A stretch of DNA of 64,000 nucleotides from Dankookia rubra (GTDB lineage: Bacteria; Pseudomonadota; Alphaproteobacteria; Acetobacterales; Acetobacteraceae), in contig NZ_SMSJ01000005.1 in assembly GCF_004355005.1 (NCBI RefSeq), positions 186,001 through 250,000 of the forward strand, in the 5' to 3' direction. Position 1 is the stretch's first letter, and each line of letters begins with the position of its first letter. The notes beneath the pieces were generated by a model, which was not told the origin of the DNA, ran no database searches, and was given only the letters and a program-made list of their open reading frames with translations. The position numbers and the translations under genes are program-made. This document shows positions 55,363 through 64,000 of this stretch, piece by piece.

Positions 55363-57273
55363 ATGGCGCCTCGGCGCCGCCCGGCCACGCGGCGCGGCCG
55401 GCTGCCGGCGCTGCTCGCGCTTGCCGTGGCGCTGCCGCTCCTGCTCCTCGCCGGCGGCACGGCCTGGCGGCAGCAGCGCGCCGAGCGCCTGCAGGCAGAG
55501 GAAGCCCTGGTCGGCCGGGCGCAGGCGATGGCGCTGCTGCTGGACCGGGAATTCGCCGAAGCCGAAAGGCCGCTGCGCCGCCTCGCCGGCGCTGGCGCGC
55601 GACGACCTGGCCGCCTTCCGGGAGGAGATGCGCGCCGCCGCTGCCGCCTTCGAAGCCCGCGCCATCACCCTCGTCGATCCCGCCAGCCGGATCCGGCTGA
55701 CCACCAGCTGGGCGCCGGGGGAGCGGCCGGACAGCCTCGCGGTCGGCCCGGCGCAGGACGCCCTGGCGCTCGGACGGCCGGCCGCTTGCAATCTCCATGT
55801 CAGCCCGGGCGCCGGCGGCCGGGCGACCGGCGTGGCGGTGCCGATCCTGGCGCCCGGGCCGGGTGCCGACCGCCCGGTGGCGCAGGTGCTCGGCGTCGCC
55901 CTGCCGCCGGAGCGGCTGGCGGCCGCCCTGGCCACCGCCCTCGCCGACCCGCCCCTGCCCGGCGGCGCGGCAGCCGGCATCCTCGGCTGGCGGAGGCGGC
56001 GCAGCGCGAGCGGGCCCGGCGCGACGCCGTGCTGCTGGGCCTCGAGGAGCGGCTGCGCGCGGCGCGCACGACGCGGAAGACCGCGGCGGCGCCCTGCGAG
56101 ACGCTCGGCCGGGCGCTCGGCCTGGCGCAGGCGAGCTTCGGCGAGGTCGAGCCGGACGACGTGCATGTGGTCGTCGAGAGCGGCTGGCGGGGCGACGACG
56201 CGCCGGCGCCGACCGGCCGCGTCCGGCTCGTGGATTTCGCGCCGTCCCGGCTGACGCCGCTGCGCCGCGGCAAGGCGGTGGCGATCCCCGATCTCGCGGC
56301 CGAACCGCCGCCGGGGATGCGGCGGGGGCGCCCCCCGGGACCGTCATGGCCTCGCTCGACCTGCTGCCGGTGCTGGCCGATCCCGCCGCGCTGCTGGCCA
56401 ATACCGACCAGACGCTGCGCCGCGCGGTGGGCAGCGGCGTCACGCTCAAGGTGCGGGCGGAAGGGGCCTGGCCGGTGCTGGCCGACCCGCACCGGCTGGA
56501 AGTCGCGTTGCTCAACCTGTCGATGCATGCGCGCGATGCGATGCAGGGCTCGGGCCGGCTGCAGGTCACCGCCCGGAACGCCCCGGCGGCGGCGGGGCCG
56601 CAGCCGCCCGGCTTGGCCGACGGCATCGACCACCTGGTCTTCGCGGTGCAGGACAGCGGTGCCGGCATGCCGGCCGAGGTGCTGGCCCGCGCCGCCGAGC
56701 CCTTCTTCACCGCCAAGCCGCGCGGCAAGGGCACCGGGCTCGGCCTGGCGATGGTGCATGGCTTCGCCCAGCAATCCGGCGGCGCGCTGCGGCTGCTGAG
56801 CGTGCCGGGCGAGGGCACCACGGCGGAGATCTGGCTGCCGCGGGCGGCGCCCGAGGATGCCGCGGCGCCCGCTCGGGCCCCGGCCGAGCCCGACCCTGCG
56901 CTGCATGCCGCGGCGACGCTGCTGGTGGTGGACGACGACCAGGTCCGCCTGGTGACCGCGAGCCAGCTGCGCGAGCTGGGCCAATGCGGTGCTGGAAGCG
57001 AGCAGCGTCGCCACCGGGATGGTGCAGGCCCTGGCGGCGGAACGGCTGGACCTGGTGGCCACCGACGTCACCATGCCCGGCGGCAATGGGCCGGAGCTCG
57101 CCCGCCGGCTGCGTGCGGCGCGTCCCGGCCTGCCGATCCTGTTCCTGACCGGCATCGGCAACCAGCGGTCGCTGATGGGCGAGGCGGTGCTGGGCAAGCC
57201 CTTCGGCGCCGCCGAGCTCGGCCGCCAGGTGCTGGCCTCGCTCGGCCGCGTGGCGGCGCCGCGGCACGACCGG
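55363..57273 (+). pseudogene. Decayed hybrid histidine kinase
   Basis: Protein-like parts are spread over three frames: a membrane helix with RQQRAERLQAEEALVG (55363 to ~55590), ARDDLAAFREEMRAAA and the extracytoplasmic domain (~55595-55985, shifted), a coiled and GAF-like part with ERLRAARTTRKTAAAP and LGRALGLAQASFGEVEPDD (~55987-56320, shifted), then ATPase N/G boxes ALLNLSMHARDAM, DSGAGMPAE, GKGTGLGLAMVHGFAQQ (~56345-56950, shifted) and a receiver: VVDDDQ then, after another shift near 56980, VATDVTMPGGNG and GKPFGAAELG. The phospho-accepting H-box (HDFNN type) is absent, so it could not signal even if the frames were restored. Confidence 0.75.
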
Positions 57274-57751
57274 ATGCTGATGCGGCTGAGCCGGCCCGAG
57301 CTGCGGGAGGCGTATTTCGCCTGGCGCAGCCGCCGCGGCGCGCCGCACCAGCCAAGCTCCGGCGGCGCTGCCCTGGTTCGACGCGGCCGAGATCGAGGCG
57401 CTGTCGGGCGCCGCGAAAGCCTATCTGCTGGCGGTCGAGCCGGGCGAGGACGGCCCGCCGCGGCTGCGCTTCCTGCGGGTCGCCGCGGCACTCGCGGCCC
57501 GGCCCGGCGGGGCGGTGGAGGGCCGGGTGGCGGATGCGGGGACCGAGGCGGACGAGGTCTTCGGCGGCCTGGCCGCGGCCTTCCAGCGCAGCGGGAGCCT
57601 CGGCATCCCTTCTCACGACTACGCGCGCTACGGCTTCCAGGATGGCGGCGAGCCGGTCCATTCCGAACGGATCCTGTTGCCGCTCTCGGCGGACCAGGGT
57701 CCGCGGCCGACGCACCTGCCCGGCATCGCCCGCTTCTCCGGGGTGATGTGA
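57274..57751 (+). pseudogene. Decayed PAS-type protein fused to the kinase remnant
   Basis: After the receiver there is no stop; the frame runs on into MRLSRPELREAYFAWRSRRG, which resembles the start of a separate alphaproteobacterial PAS-domain protein. Near 57360 the protein-like sequence moves to another frame (LPWFDAAEIEAL, AYLLAVEPGEDGPPRLRFLR, DYARYGFQDG, VHSERILLPLSA) and ends at 57751. Splitting it from the kinase is inference. It lies 2 bases before the intact PYP-like gene, so it may once have been a partner. Confidence 0.5.
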
Positions 57752-57753
57752 GG

Positions 57754-58143
57754 ATGCCGGACCTGACCGGCCCGGCGCTGCCGCGCTTCGACACCCCGCA
57801 ACTCGCCAGGGCGATCGCGGCCTTGCCGGAGGCGATGCCCGACCGGCCGCCCTATGGCGCCATCCGGGTCGACCAGGCCGGGATCGTCCAAGCCGATAGC
57901 GGCGCCGAGCGGCGGCTGTCCGGCTCGGGCCAGCAGCCGCGGCTCGGGCTGGACTTCCTCGCCGGCGTCGCGCCCTGCATGGACCATCCCCGCTTCCGCG
58001 GCCGGCTCGAGGCGGCGCTGGCCGGCGGGTGGCTGGACCTCGAATTCGGCTGGACCGGCGATTTCGCCGATGCCGCGCGCAGCGTGCGGGTGCGGTCGGC
58101 CAGCGGCGGCGGCTGCTGGAGCTGCATGCTGCGCGAGGACTGA
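57754..58143 (+). CDS. Small PAS protein resembling photoactive yellow protein
   Basis: 129 residues (PYP has 125). The order of segments follows PYP: LARAIAALPEAMPDRPPYGAIRVDQAGIVQ, split here as a helical start then YGAIRVDQAGIVQ (PYP: FGAIQLDGDGNILQ), ERRLSG (EGDITG), DFLAGVAPCMDHPRF (NFFKDVAPCTDSPEF) and LDLEFGWTGDF. Cys75 is at the chromophore position (PYP Cys69). The PYP Glu46 equivalent is plausibly Glu52 with a one-residue gap, while Tyr42 becomes Ala47. No enzyme making or activating p-coumarate is nearby, so light sensing is unproven; it may be a chromophore-less PAS relative. Confidence 0.6.
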   Translation: MPDLTGPALPRFDTPQLARAIAALPEAMPDRPPYGAIRVDQAGIVQADSGAERRLSGSGQQPRLGLDFLAGVAPCMDHPRFRGRLEAALAGGWLDLEFGWTGDFADAARSVRVRSASGGGCWSCMLRED

Positions 58144-58217
58144 CCCTGATTGCCTCCCCCGCCGGCTGCGGCCAGCATGGCGGGATACCGCGTGGAACGG
58201 CGGGGGAGGAGAACAGC

Positions 58218-59009
58218 ATGGATTTCAGCGGCAAGGTCGCCATCGTCACCGGCGGCGCCAACGGCATCGGCGCGGCGGTCGCGCGCGGCTTCGTCCAGCG
58301 CGGCGGCAAGGTGGCCATCGTCGACCGCGATGCCGAGGCCGGGGAGGCGCTGGCCGCCGAACTCGGCCGCTCCACGATCTTCCGCGCCGCCGACGTGACC
58401 CGCGCGGCGGATGTCGCGGCCTATGTGCAGGCCGCGCTCGATGCCTTCGGGACGATCGACTGTTTCCACAACAATGCCGGGATCGAGGGCAAGGTGGCGC
58501 CGACCGCCGAGTATGACGAGGCGATCTTCGACGCGGTGATGGGCGTCAACGTCAAGGGCGTCTTCCTCGGCCTGCGGCACGTGCTGCCGGTGATGCTCCG
58601 GCAGGGGCGCGGCGCGGTGGTGAACACCGCCTCCATCGCCGGGCTGGTCGGCACCGCGGGGATGCCGGCCTATGTTGCCTCGAAGCATGCGGTGATCGGG
58701 CTGACCAAGGTGGCGGCGGCCGAGGTCGGGCCGCAGGGCATCCGGGTGAACGCGGTCTGCCCCGGGCCGATCGACACGCGGATGGTGCAGGACATCGCGA
58801 AGCAGGTTTCCCCGAACAATCCCGGCAGCGTCGAGGCACGCTACGCCGCCGGCCTGCCGCTGCGGCGCTACGGCACGGCGGAGGAGGTGGCGAACCTGGT
58901 GCTGTTCCTCTGCTCGGGACTCGCCGGCAACATCACCGGGGCGCACTACGTGGTGGATGGCGGGCGGACCGCGGCGCCCGCGGGGATCTCGCAAGGCAGC
59001 ATGGAGTAA
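58218..59009 (+). CDS. Short-chain dehydrogenase/reductase
   Basis: 263 residues with the glycine motif TGGANGIGAAVARGF, Asp-containing NAD-preferring loop VDRDAEAGE, NNAG (FHNNAGIEG), catalytic Ser in TASIAGLVG and Tyr-Lys in YVASKHAVIGL. The C-terminal GAHYVVDGGRTAA is a usual SDR end. Residue Asp after the second beta strand suggests NAD rather than NADP. GGAGGAGAA precedes the ATG. A hairpin repeat follows. Substrate unknown. Confidence 0.9.
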   Translation: MDFSGKVAIVTGGANGIGAAVARGFVQRGGKVAIVDRDAEAGEALAAELGRSTIFRAADVTRAADVAAYVQAALDAFGTIDCFHNNAGIEGKVAPTAEYDEAIFDAVMGVNVKGVFLGLRHVLPVMLRQGRGAVVNTASIAGLVGTAGMPAYVASKHAVIGLTKVAAAEVGPQGIRVNAVCPGPIDTRMVQDIAKQVSPNNPGSVEARYAAGLPLRRYGTAEEVANLVLFLCSGLAGNITGAHYVVDGGRTAAPAGISQGSME

Positions 59010-59013
59010 GGCC

Positions 59014-59144
59014 GCGGGGAAGGTATCCTCCCCGGACCCTTCGTCTGTTTCCGTGGGTCGGCACCCTCCGCGCGGCGGCAGCCGACCCACGGAAAGCCAT
59101 GGAGGGGTTCGGGGAGGAAATGCTTTTTCCTCCCCAACCTTGCC
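59014..59144. repeat. Triple-hairpin intergenic repeat, copy 2
   Basis: After the SDR stop comes a GGGGA/TCCCC stem, then a perfect 15-base-pair stem (59048-59062 with 59081-59095, loop with CCGCGCGGCGG), then a terminator-like stem (59106-59120 with 59126-59139, one bulged C). Sequence and order match the element at 29587-29730, including the last GGGGAGG...CCTCCCC stem and the following AACC-TTGCC/AACCCTGCC; its central stem has the inverse orientation. Confidence 0.6.
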
Positions 59145-59177
59145 TTACCATGCTGCCAAACAATGGGGGAAACGCCG

Positions 59178-60374
59178 ATGGCCGGGATCTTCGCCGGGCT
59201 GCGGGTGATCGACGCCGCCAGCTATGTCGCCGGCCCCTCGGCCGCCACCATCCTCGGCGATTTCGGCGCCGAGGTGATCAAGCTGGAACCGCCGGGCGGC
59301 GATGCCTACCGCGCGCTCTCGACCGCGCCTGGCCAGCCGCGCGGCGAGACCGACTACCCCTGGGTGCTCGACAACCGCGGCAAGCGCGGTTTGATGCTCG
59401 ACCTGAAGCGGCCGGAGGCGCAGGCGGTGCTGCACCGCCTGATCGCCACCACCGATGTCTTCGTCACCAATGCGGTCCCCCGCCTGCGCGCCGGGCTCGG
59501 CATCGCGCCCGAGGCGCTGGCGGCGATCAACCCGCGGCTGGTCTACGCGGCGCTGACCGCCTATGGGGAGACGGGCCCCGAGGCCGACAAGACCGGCTTC
59601 GACGCCACCGCCTTCTGGGCCCGCAGCGGGCTGATGGACCTGGTGCGCGCCGATGCCGCCGCGGCGCCGGGCCGCTCGGTCGCCGGGATGGGCGACCACC
59701 CCACGGGCATGGCGCTCTACGGCGCCATCGTCACCGCGCTGTACCGGCGGGAACGCACGGGACAGGGCGGCTTCGTGCATGTCGCGCTGCTGGAGGCCGG
59801 GCTCTGGTCGAACGGCTTCATGGTGCAGGCGGCGCTGGACGGCGCCCGCTTCATCCCCCGCCCGCCGCGCGACCAGGCGCCGAATGCGCTCGGCAACCTC
59901 TACCAGGCCGGCTGCGGACGCTGGTTCCTGATGGCGCTGCTGAACGAGCCGCGGCAATGGCCGGCCTTGCTGCGGGTGCTGGGCGACCCCGCCTGGGGCG
60001 ACGACCCGCGCTTCGCCACCCAGCCGTTGCGGCGGGAGAATGCGCGCGCGCTGATCGCCCTGCTGGACGCAGCCTTCGCCGCGCGCGGCCTGGCCGAGTG
60101 GCGCCCGCTGCTGGATGCCGCGGGCCTGACCTTCGACGCGGTGACGACGACGCAGGAGGCCGCGGCCTCCCCCCAGGCCCGCGCCACCGGCGCCATCCGC
60201 CCGACCACCGACGGTGGCTGGACCGTGGACAGCCCGCTGCACGTCGCCGGCGAGGCCAAGGCGCCGGCCGCCCCGCCGCCGGCGCCCGGCGCCGATACCG
60301 AGGCGATCCTGGCCGAGCTCGGCCATGCCCCGACGGAGATCGCCCGGCTGCGGGCGGCCGGCGCGCTCGGCTGA
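59178..60374 (+). CDS. Family III CoA-transferase (CaiB/BaiF type), second copy
   Basis: 398 residues: MAGIFAGLRVIDAASYVAGPS, LGDFGAEVIKLEPPGG, NRGKRGLMLDLKRPEA, VFVTNAVPRLRAGLGI and a C-terminal GLTFDAVTTTQEAAASPQA. The family Asp nucleophile is expected near MGDHPTGMALYGAI (Asp in GDH). The ATG at 59178 has GGGGGA 7 bases upstream and is preferred over the ATG at 59163. It is 38% of the window away from the first copy and clearly diverged from it. Its stop abuts the convergent Gfo/Idh stop. Confidence 0.9.
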   Translation: MAGIFAGLRVIDAASYVAGPSAATILGDFGAEVIKLEPPGGDAYRALSTAPGQPRGETDYPWVLDNRGKRGLMLDLKRPEAQAVLHRLIATTDVFVTNAVPRLRAGLGIAPEALAAINPRLVYAALTAYGETGPEADKTGFDATAFWARSGLMDLVRADAAAAPGRSVAGMGDHPTGMALYGAIVTALYRRERTGQGGFVHVALLEAGLWSNGFMVQAALDGARFIPRPPRDQAPNALGNLYQAGCGRWFLMALLNEPRQWPALLRVLGDPAWGDDPRFATQPLRRENARALIALLDAAFAARGLAEWRPLLDAAGLTFDAVTTTQEAAASPQARATGAIRPTTDGGWTVDSPLHVAGEAKAPAAPPPAPGADTEAILAELGHAPTEIARLRAAGALG

Positions 60375-61343
60375 TCAGACCGCCATCGGCGCGCCGCCGG
60401 CCGCGACCGAGCGCACGATCGCCTCGAAGCAGGCGACGGTCGCCACGGCTTCCTCCGGCGGCAAAGGATAGGGCGCGCCGCCCGCGGCCGCCGCGGCGAA
60501 GGCGGCGAGCTCGGCCCGCAGCGTATCGACCGGGGCGAAGCCGATGCGCTCGGGCTCGCGGCCGTCCTCCCGCAGGATGATCTCGGTGTCGCCCACCGTC
60601 TCGACGCTGGCGCGGTCGCCGAAGGCATGGACCCGCCAGTAGCGCGGCGTCGCCCGCACCGCCGCCAGCGTGCCGGAGATGCCGTTGGCGAATTCGAGCA
60701 GGACGGAAAGGCTGTCGAGCGCGCCGGGCGCCGGCTTCTGCACGGCGAGCTGCGTCGAGACCCGCCGCGCCGGGCCGACCAGGTTGGTGAAGGCGTCGAG
60801 CACATGCACGCCGGTCCCGGTCAGCCCGCCGGCCGGGGATTCCGCCGGGTCGGCCCGCCAGGGCGCGAAGTTCTGCGACGAGTTCAGGTTGCTCGAGTGC
60901 CCTTCTATATGCAGCAGCCGGCCGAGCCGCCCCTCGGCGATGATCGCCTTCATCGCCTGGATGGTCGGCAGGAAGCGGCGATTGTGGCCGATCGCCAGCG
61001 GCACCCCGGCGGCGCGGCAGGCCTCGACCGCCGCGACCGCCTCGGCCCGGGTCAGGGTCAGCGGCTTCTCGCAGAAGACCGGCTTCCCCGCCGCCGCCAC
61101 CGCCCGGATCTGCGCGAGATGCGCGCTGTGCGGCGTGGCGAGCACCACGGCCTGCACCGCGGGGTCGGCCAGCAAGGCCTCGAGGCTGGTGGAGAAGCGC
61201 AGCCCGTGCTGCGCCGCGACCGGCGCGCCGGCCTCGGCATGCCGCGCCGCGCCATGGACGAAGCGGAAGCCGGGCAGGTCGCGCCCGGCCTCCAGCAGCA
61301 TACGCCCCCACCAGCCCAGGCCGACGATGCCTGCCGCGATCAT
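60375..61343 (-). CDS. Gfo/Idh/MocA-family oxidoreductase
   Basis: 322-residue NAD(P)-dependent sugar or inositol-type dehydrogenase. Rossmann motif IVGLGWWGRMLLEA near residue 6, VVLATPHSAHLAQI, the family EKP signature in VFCEKPLTLT near residue 95, and GHNRRFLPTIQAMK. The C-terminal domain holds GGLTGTGVHVLDAF with the likely catalytic His. It is convergent with the CoA-transferase and divergent from the RND operon (108-base gap). Substrate unknown. Confidence 0.88.
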   Translation of the reverse strand: MIAAGIVGLGWWGRMLLEAGRDLPGFRFVHGAARHAEAGAPVAAQHGLRFSTSLEALLADPAVQAVVLATPHSAHLAQIRAVAAAGKPVFCEKPLTLTRAEAVAAVEACRAAGVPLAIGHNRRFLPTIQAMKAIIAEGRLGRLLHIEGHSSNLNSSQNFAPWRADPAESPAGGLTGTGVHVLDAFTNLVGPARRVSTQLAVQKPAPGALDSLSVLLEFANGISGTLAAVRATPRYWRVHAFGDRASVETVGDTEIILREDGREPERIGFAPVDTLRAELAAFAAAAAGGAPYPLPPEEAVATVACFEAIVRSVAAGGAPMAV

Positions 61344-61451
61344 GCTGCCGTTCCTTCCCCGATCGGCGCTGAATCTCCGGCGCGGACGTCCCGCTGGCAA
61401 CAACGAACCGCCCGGCGGCGCCGGCGTTCGGCCCCGGGGACCCCCGAAGAC

Positions 61452-62648
61452 ATGCGCATCCGCCGCGCCCTGACCGGCGCCTTCCTCGCCTTCGTCCTGG
61501 TTGCCGGCGGCATCGCCGGCTGGCGGCTGCTGGCCGAGCCCGCGGCCGGGGCCCAGGATCGCAAGGGGCCGGAGCCGCCGGTCACCGTCGTGCTCGCGGC
61601 GGCCGAGGCGCGCGACGTGCCGGTCTGGCGCAGTGGCCTCGGCAGCGTGCAGGCCTTCCAGACCGTCACGGTCCGCGCCCGGGTCGATGGCCAGCTCGAC
61701 GACGTCGCCTTCACCGAGGGCCAGCAGGTGCGCCAGGGCGACCTCCTCGCGCGGATCGACCCGCGGCCTTTCCAGGCCTCGCTCGACCAGGCGGTGGCGC
61801 AGAAGGCGCGGGACGAGGCGCAGCTGGCCAATGCGCGGCTGGACCTGCAGCGCTACCAGACCCTGTCGCGCACCGAGGGTGCCTCCAGGCAGCAGCTCGA
61901 CACCCAGCGCGCCCAGGTGGCGCAGCTGGAAGCCACCGTGCAGTCCGATGCGGCGAGCATCGACAACGCCCGGACCCAGCTCGACTATACCCGCATCACC
62001 GCGCCGCTCTCGGGCCGGCTCGGCGTGCGGCTGGTGGACGCCGGCAACATCGTCCATGCCGCCGACACGAACGGGCTGGTGGTGATCGCCCAGCTGCATC
62101 CCATCGCCCTGCTCTTCACCCTGCCGCAGGACGACCTGGCCGCGGTGCTGCGCCGCCAGCGCGAGGCGGTGGGCGCGCAGCCCGACGCGACGCCCGAGGG
62201 CGGGCCGCGCGAGCCGCCGTCCAACGGCCTGCCGGTGCAGGCCCTGGCGCGCGACGGCCGCGTGCTGTCGGAAGGCCGGCTGCTGCTGGCCGACAACCGG
62301 ATCGACCCCGCCAGCGGCACGGTGCAGCTCAAGGCCGCCTTCCCGAACCTGGACGACGCGCTCTGGCCGGGACAGCTGGTCAGCGCCCGGCTGCTGCTGG
62401 AGACGCGGCGGGGTGCCGTGACGATCCCGGCCGCTGCGGTGCAGCGCGGGCAGGAGGGACCCTTCGCCTATGTGCTGAAGCCCGACCAGAGCGTCGAGCT
62501 GCGGAAGCTCCGGCTCGGGCCGCAGGCCGAGGGCAGCGCGGTGGTCGATGAAGGCCTCGCCGCCGGCGAGCAGGTGGTGACGGACGGGCTCCATCGCCTG
62601 CGCCCCGGGGCGCGGGTGAAGCCGGCCGGGGCGCAGGCGAGACGGTGA
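61452..62648 (+). CDS. RND efflux periplasmic adaptor (MdtA/AcrA-like)
   Basis: 398 residues; N-terminal membrane anchor MRIRRALTGAFLAFVLVAGG, lipoyl halves around VTVRARVDGQLDDVAF and YTRITAPLSGRLGVRLVD, coiled hairpin in between (LDQAVAQKARDEAQLANARL), a beta-barrel with GRLLLADNRIDPASGTVQL and a C-terminal barrel-end LAAGEQVVTDGLHRL. It links the inner-membrane pump to an outer-membrane channel. The stop overlaps the pump gene (GTGA). The MdtA-like DNRIDPASGT motif supports the MdtABC branch. No TetR or two-component regulator is directly beside it. Confidence 0.92.
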   Translation: MRIRRALTGAFLAFVLVAGGIAGWRLLAEPAAGAQDRKGPEPPVTVVLAAAEARDVPVWRSGLGSVQAFQTVTVRARVDGQLDDVAFTEGQQVRQGDLLARIDPRPFQASLDQAVAQKARDEAQLANARLDLQRYQTLSRTEGASRQQLDTQRAQVAQLEATVQSDAASIDNARTQLDYTRITAPLSGRLGVRLVDAGNIVHAADTNGLVVIAQLHPIALLFTLPQDDLAAVLRRQREAVGAQPDATPEGGPREPPSNGLPVQALARDGRVLSEGRLLLADNRIDPASGTVQLKAAFPNLDDALWPGQLVSARLLLETRRGAVTIPAAAVQRGQEGPFAYVLKPDQSVELRKLRLGPQAEGSAVVDEGLAAGEQVVTDGLHRLRPGARVKPAGAQARR

Positions 62649-64000
62649 CCATCTCCGGCCCCTTCATCCGGCGGCCGATCGCCACCTCCCTGCTGATGGC
62701 GGCGATCGTGCTGCTCGGCATCGTCTGCTACCCGCTGCTGCCGGTGGCGCCGCTGCCGCAGGTGGAATTCCCCACCATCCAGGTCACGGTGAACTATCCC
62801 GGCGCCAGCCCGGAGACGATGGCGAGCGCCGTCGCCACGCCGCTCGAGCGGCAATTCGCGCAGATCCCCGGCGTCAGCCAGATCGTCTCCACCAGCGCGC
62901 TCGGCAATACCAGCATCGCCGTGCAATTCGTGCTGGACCGCGGGATCGACGCCGCGGCGCAGGACATCCAGACCGCGATCAACCAGGCCGGCGGCCAGTT
63001 GCCGACCGACCTGCCGCAGCCGCCGCTGTACCGCAAGCTGAACCCGGCCGACCCGCCCATCGTCATCATCGCGGTGCAGTCGGAGGTCTATCCGATCGAC
63101 CGGGTGGACGACTTCGCCGACACGCGCATCGCCCAGCAGCTTTCGCAGATCCAGGGCGTCGGCCAGGTCAACATCACCGGGGAGCAGAAGCCCTCGATCC
63201 GCATCCGCCTCGACCCGGACCGGGTGGCGGCGCTCGGCCTCGGGCTGGAGGACGTGCGGGCGGTGGTGAACAACGCCACCGTCGACCGGCCGAAGGGCGC
63301 CTTCGACGGGCCGCGCCAGGCCTTCGCCGTGCTGGCCAACGACCAGGTGCTGCGGGCGGCGCACTGGGAGGACGTGATCGTCGCCTACCGCAACGGCGCG
63401 CCGGTGCGGCTGCGCGACGTCGGCACGGCGGTGGACGGGCCGGAAAACCGGCTGATCGGTGCCTGGCAGAACGGCCGGCGCGGCGTCGCGCTGGTGGTCT
63501 TCAAGCAGCCCGGCGCCAATGTGGTGGAGGTGGTCGGGCGCATCCGCGACGCCCTGCCGAAGCTGCGCGCCGCGGTGCCGCCGGCGGTCGACGTGCAGGT
63601 GGTCAGCGACCGCACCACGACGATCCGCGCCTCGGTCTCCGACATCGAGACCTCGCTCGCGCTGACCTTCGGCCTGGTGGTGCTGGTGGTCTTCGCCTTC
63701 CTGCGGGACTGGCGGGCGACGCTGCCGCCGGCGCTGGTGGTGCTGGTCGCCGTGGTCGGCGCCGTCGCCGCGATGTATGCGGCGGGCTTCAGCCTCGACA
63801 ACCTCTCGCTGATGGCCCTCGTCATCGCCGTCGGCTTCGTGGTCGACGACGGCATCGTCGTGCTGGAGAACATCTTCCGCCGGGTCGAGGACGGGCAGGA
63901 TCCGGAAGCCGCGGCGCTGGAGGGATCGGGCGAGATCGGCTTCACCGTGCTGGCGATCAGCATCTCCCTCATCGCGGTCTTCATCCCGCTGCTCTTCATG
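62645..64000 (+). CDS. RND efflux pump inner-membrane transporter (MdtB/AcrB-like), 3' end outside
   Basis: Partial, 452 codons, GTG start in the overlap with the adaptor. First membrane helix after GPFIRRPIATSLLMAA, porter domain start VTVNYPGASPETMASAVATPLERQ, GVSQIVSTSALGNTSIAVQF, and helix 4 region with VIAVGFVVDDGIVVLENIFRR, where the paired Asp of proton relay stand. TISGPFIRRP at the start is typical of the MdtB/MuxB subgroup. A second pump gene (mdtC) is expected beyond the window. Expected role: proton-driven export of drugs, bile-salt-like or other amphipathic compounds. Confidence 0.93.
   Translation, partial: MTISGPFIRRPIATSLLMAAIVLLGIVCYPLLPVAPLPQVEFPTIQVTVNYPGASPETMASAVATPLERQFAQIPGVSQIVSTSALGNTSIAVQFVLDRGIDAAAQDIQTAINQAGGQLPTDLPQPPLYRKLNPADPPIVIIAVQSEVYPIDRVDDFADTRIAQQLSQIQGVGQVNITGEQKPSIRIRLDPDRVAALGLGLEDVRAVVNNATVDRPKGAFDGPRQAFAVLANDQVLRAAHWEDVIVAYRNGAPVRLRDVGTAVDGPENRLIGAWQNGRRGVALVVFKQPGANVVEVVGRIRDALPKLRAAVPPAVDVQVVSDRTTTIRASVSDIETSLALTFGLVVLVVFAFLRDWRATLPPALVVLVAVVGAVAAMYAAGFSLDNLSLMALVIAVGFVVDDGIVVLENIFRRVEDGQDPEAAALEGSGEIGFTVLAISISLIAVFIPLLFM

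Overview
This is a very GC-rich, densely coded bacterial window. Most genes are read with GC-rich third positions and many are joined by 4-base ATGA or GTGA overlaps. The gene set (several Bug/TctC periplasmic binding proteins, family III CoA-transferases, a HpnI-like hopanoid/ceramide glycosyltransferase, a CobW-WD40 pair, DUF3775, RTX protein, EnvZ/OmpR-type pair) suggests an alphaproteobacterium, most likely an Acetobacteraceae member of the Roseomonas type. That placement is inference from gene content, since no rRNA or tRNA gene is present.

Layout. 1-9946: a glycogen/trehalose operon (glgX, treZ, malQ, treY, otsA). 9971-13872: a membrane glycosyltransferase, a hydantoinase-type amidohydrolase, a small lipoprotein and an AlkA-like DNA glycosylase. 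14044-16233: a response regulator/histidine kinase pair preceded by two tandem-repeat boxes that look like a regulator operator. 16240-30585: a coenzyme F420 island with cofE-cofD-cofC, a fused FO synthase (fbiC), a close Fgd homologue translationally coupled to cofE, five further luciferase-like (LLM) oxidoreductases, and an operon ending in an acetamidase, an NHL lyase-like protein and a D-aminopeptidase. 30647-42592: accessory catabolism, with four Bug binding proteins, enoyl-CoA hydratase, CoA-transferase, D-tartrate dehydratase, a cysteine-less racemase-family protein, a Ca2+/H+ antiporter and a methyltransferase, plus two broken genes. 42773-54827: a TPR regulator, FkbM methyltransferase, GST, omega-aminotransferase, a nidogen/RTX exported protein, CobW-WD40, a sulfonate-type LLM with a 3-hydroxybutyrate dehydrogenase, and DUF3775. 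55363-58143: a strongly decayed hybrid sensor kinase and PAS gene, followed by an intact small protein resembling photoactive yellow protein. 58218-64000: SDR, CoA-transferase, Gfo/Idh oxidoreductase and the start of an MdtAB-like RND efflux operon, cut by the window end.

How the genes work together. The first operon can debranch glycogen and turn the maltodextrins into trehalose through TreY/TreZ, while OtsA offers a second route. The F420 island carries biosynthesis (FO synthase, CofC, CofD, CofE), a likely F420 reductase (Fgd) and probable F420-using enzymes side by side, which makes it a self-contained redox module. The most interesting items are that island with its amide/peptide-cleaving operon, the PYP-like protein, the tandem GCAAC operator, the paired hairpin repeats at about 29.6 and 59.1 kb, and the four decayed loci.
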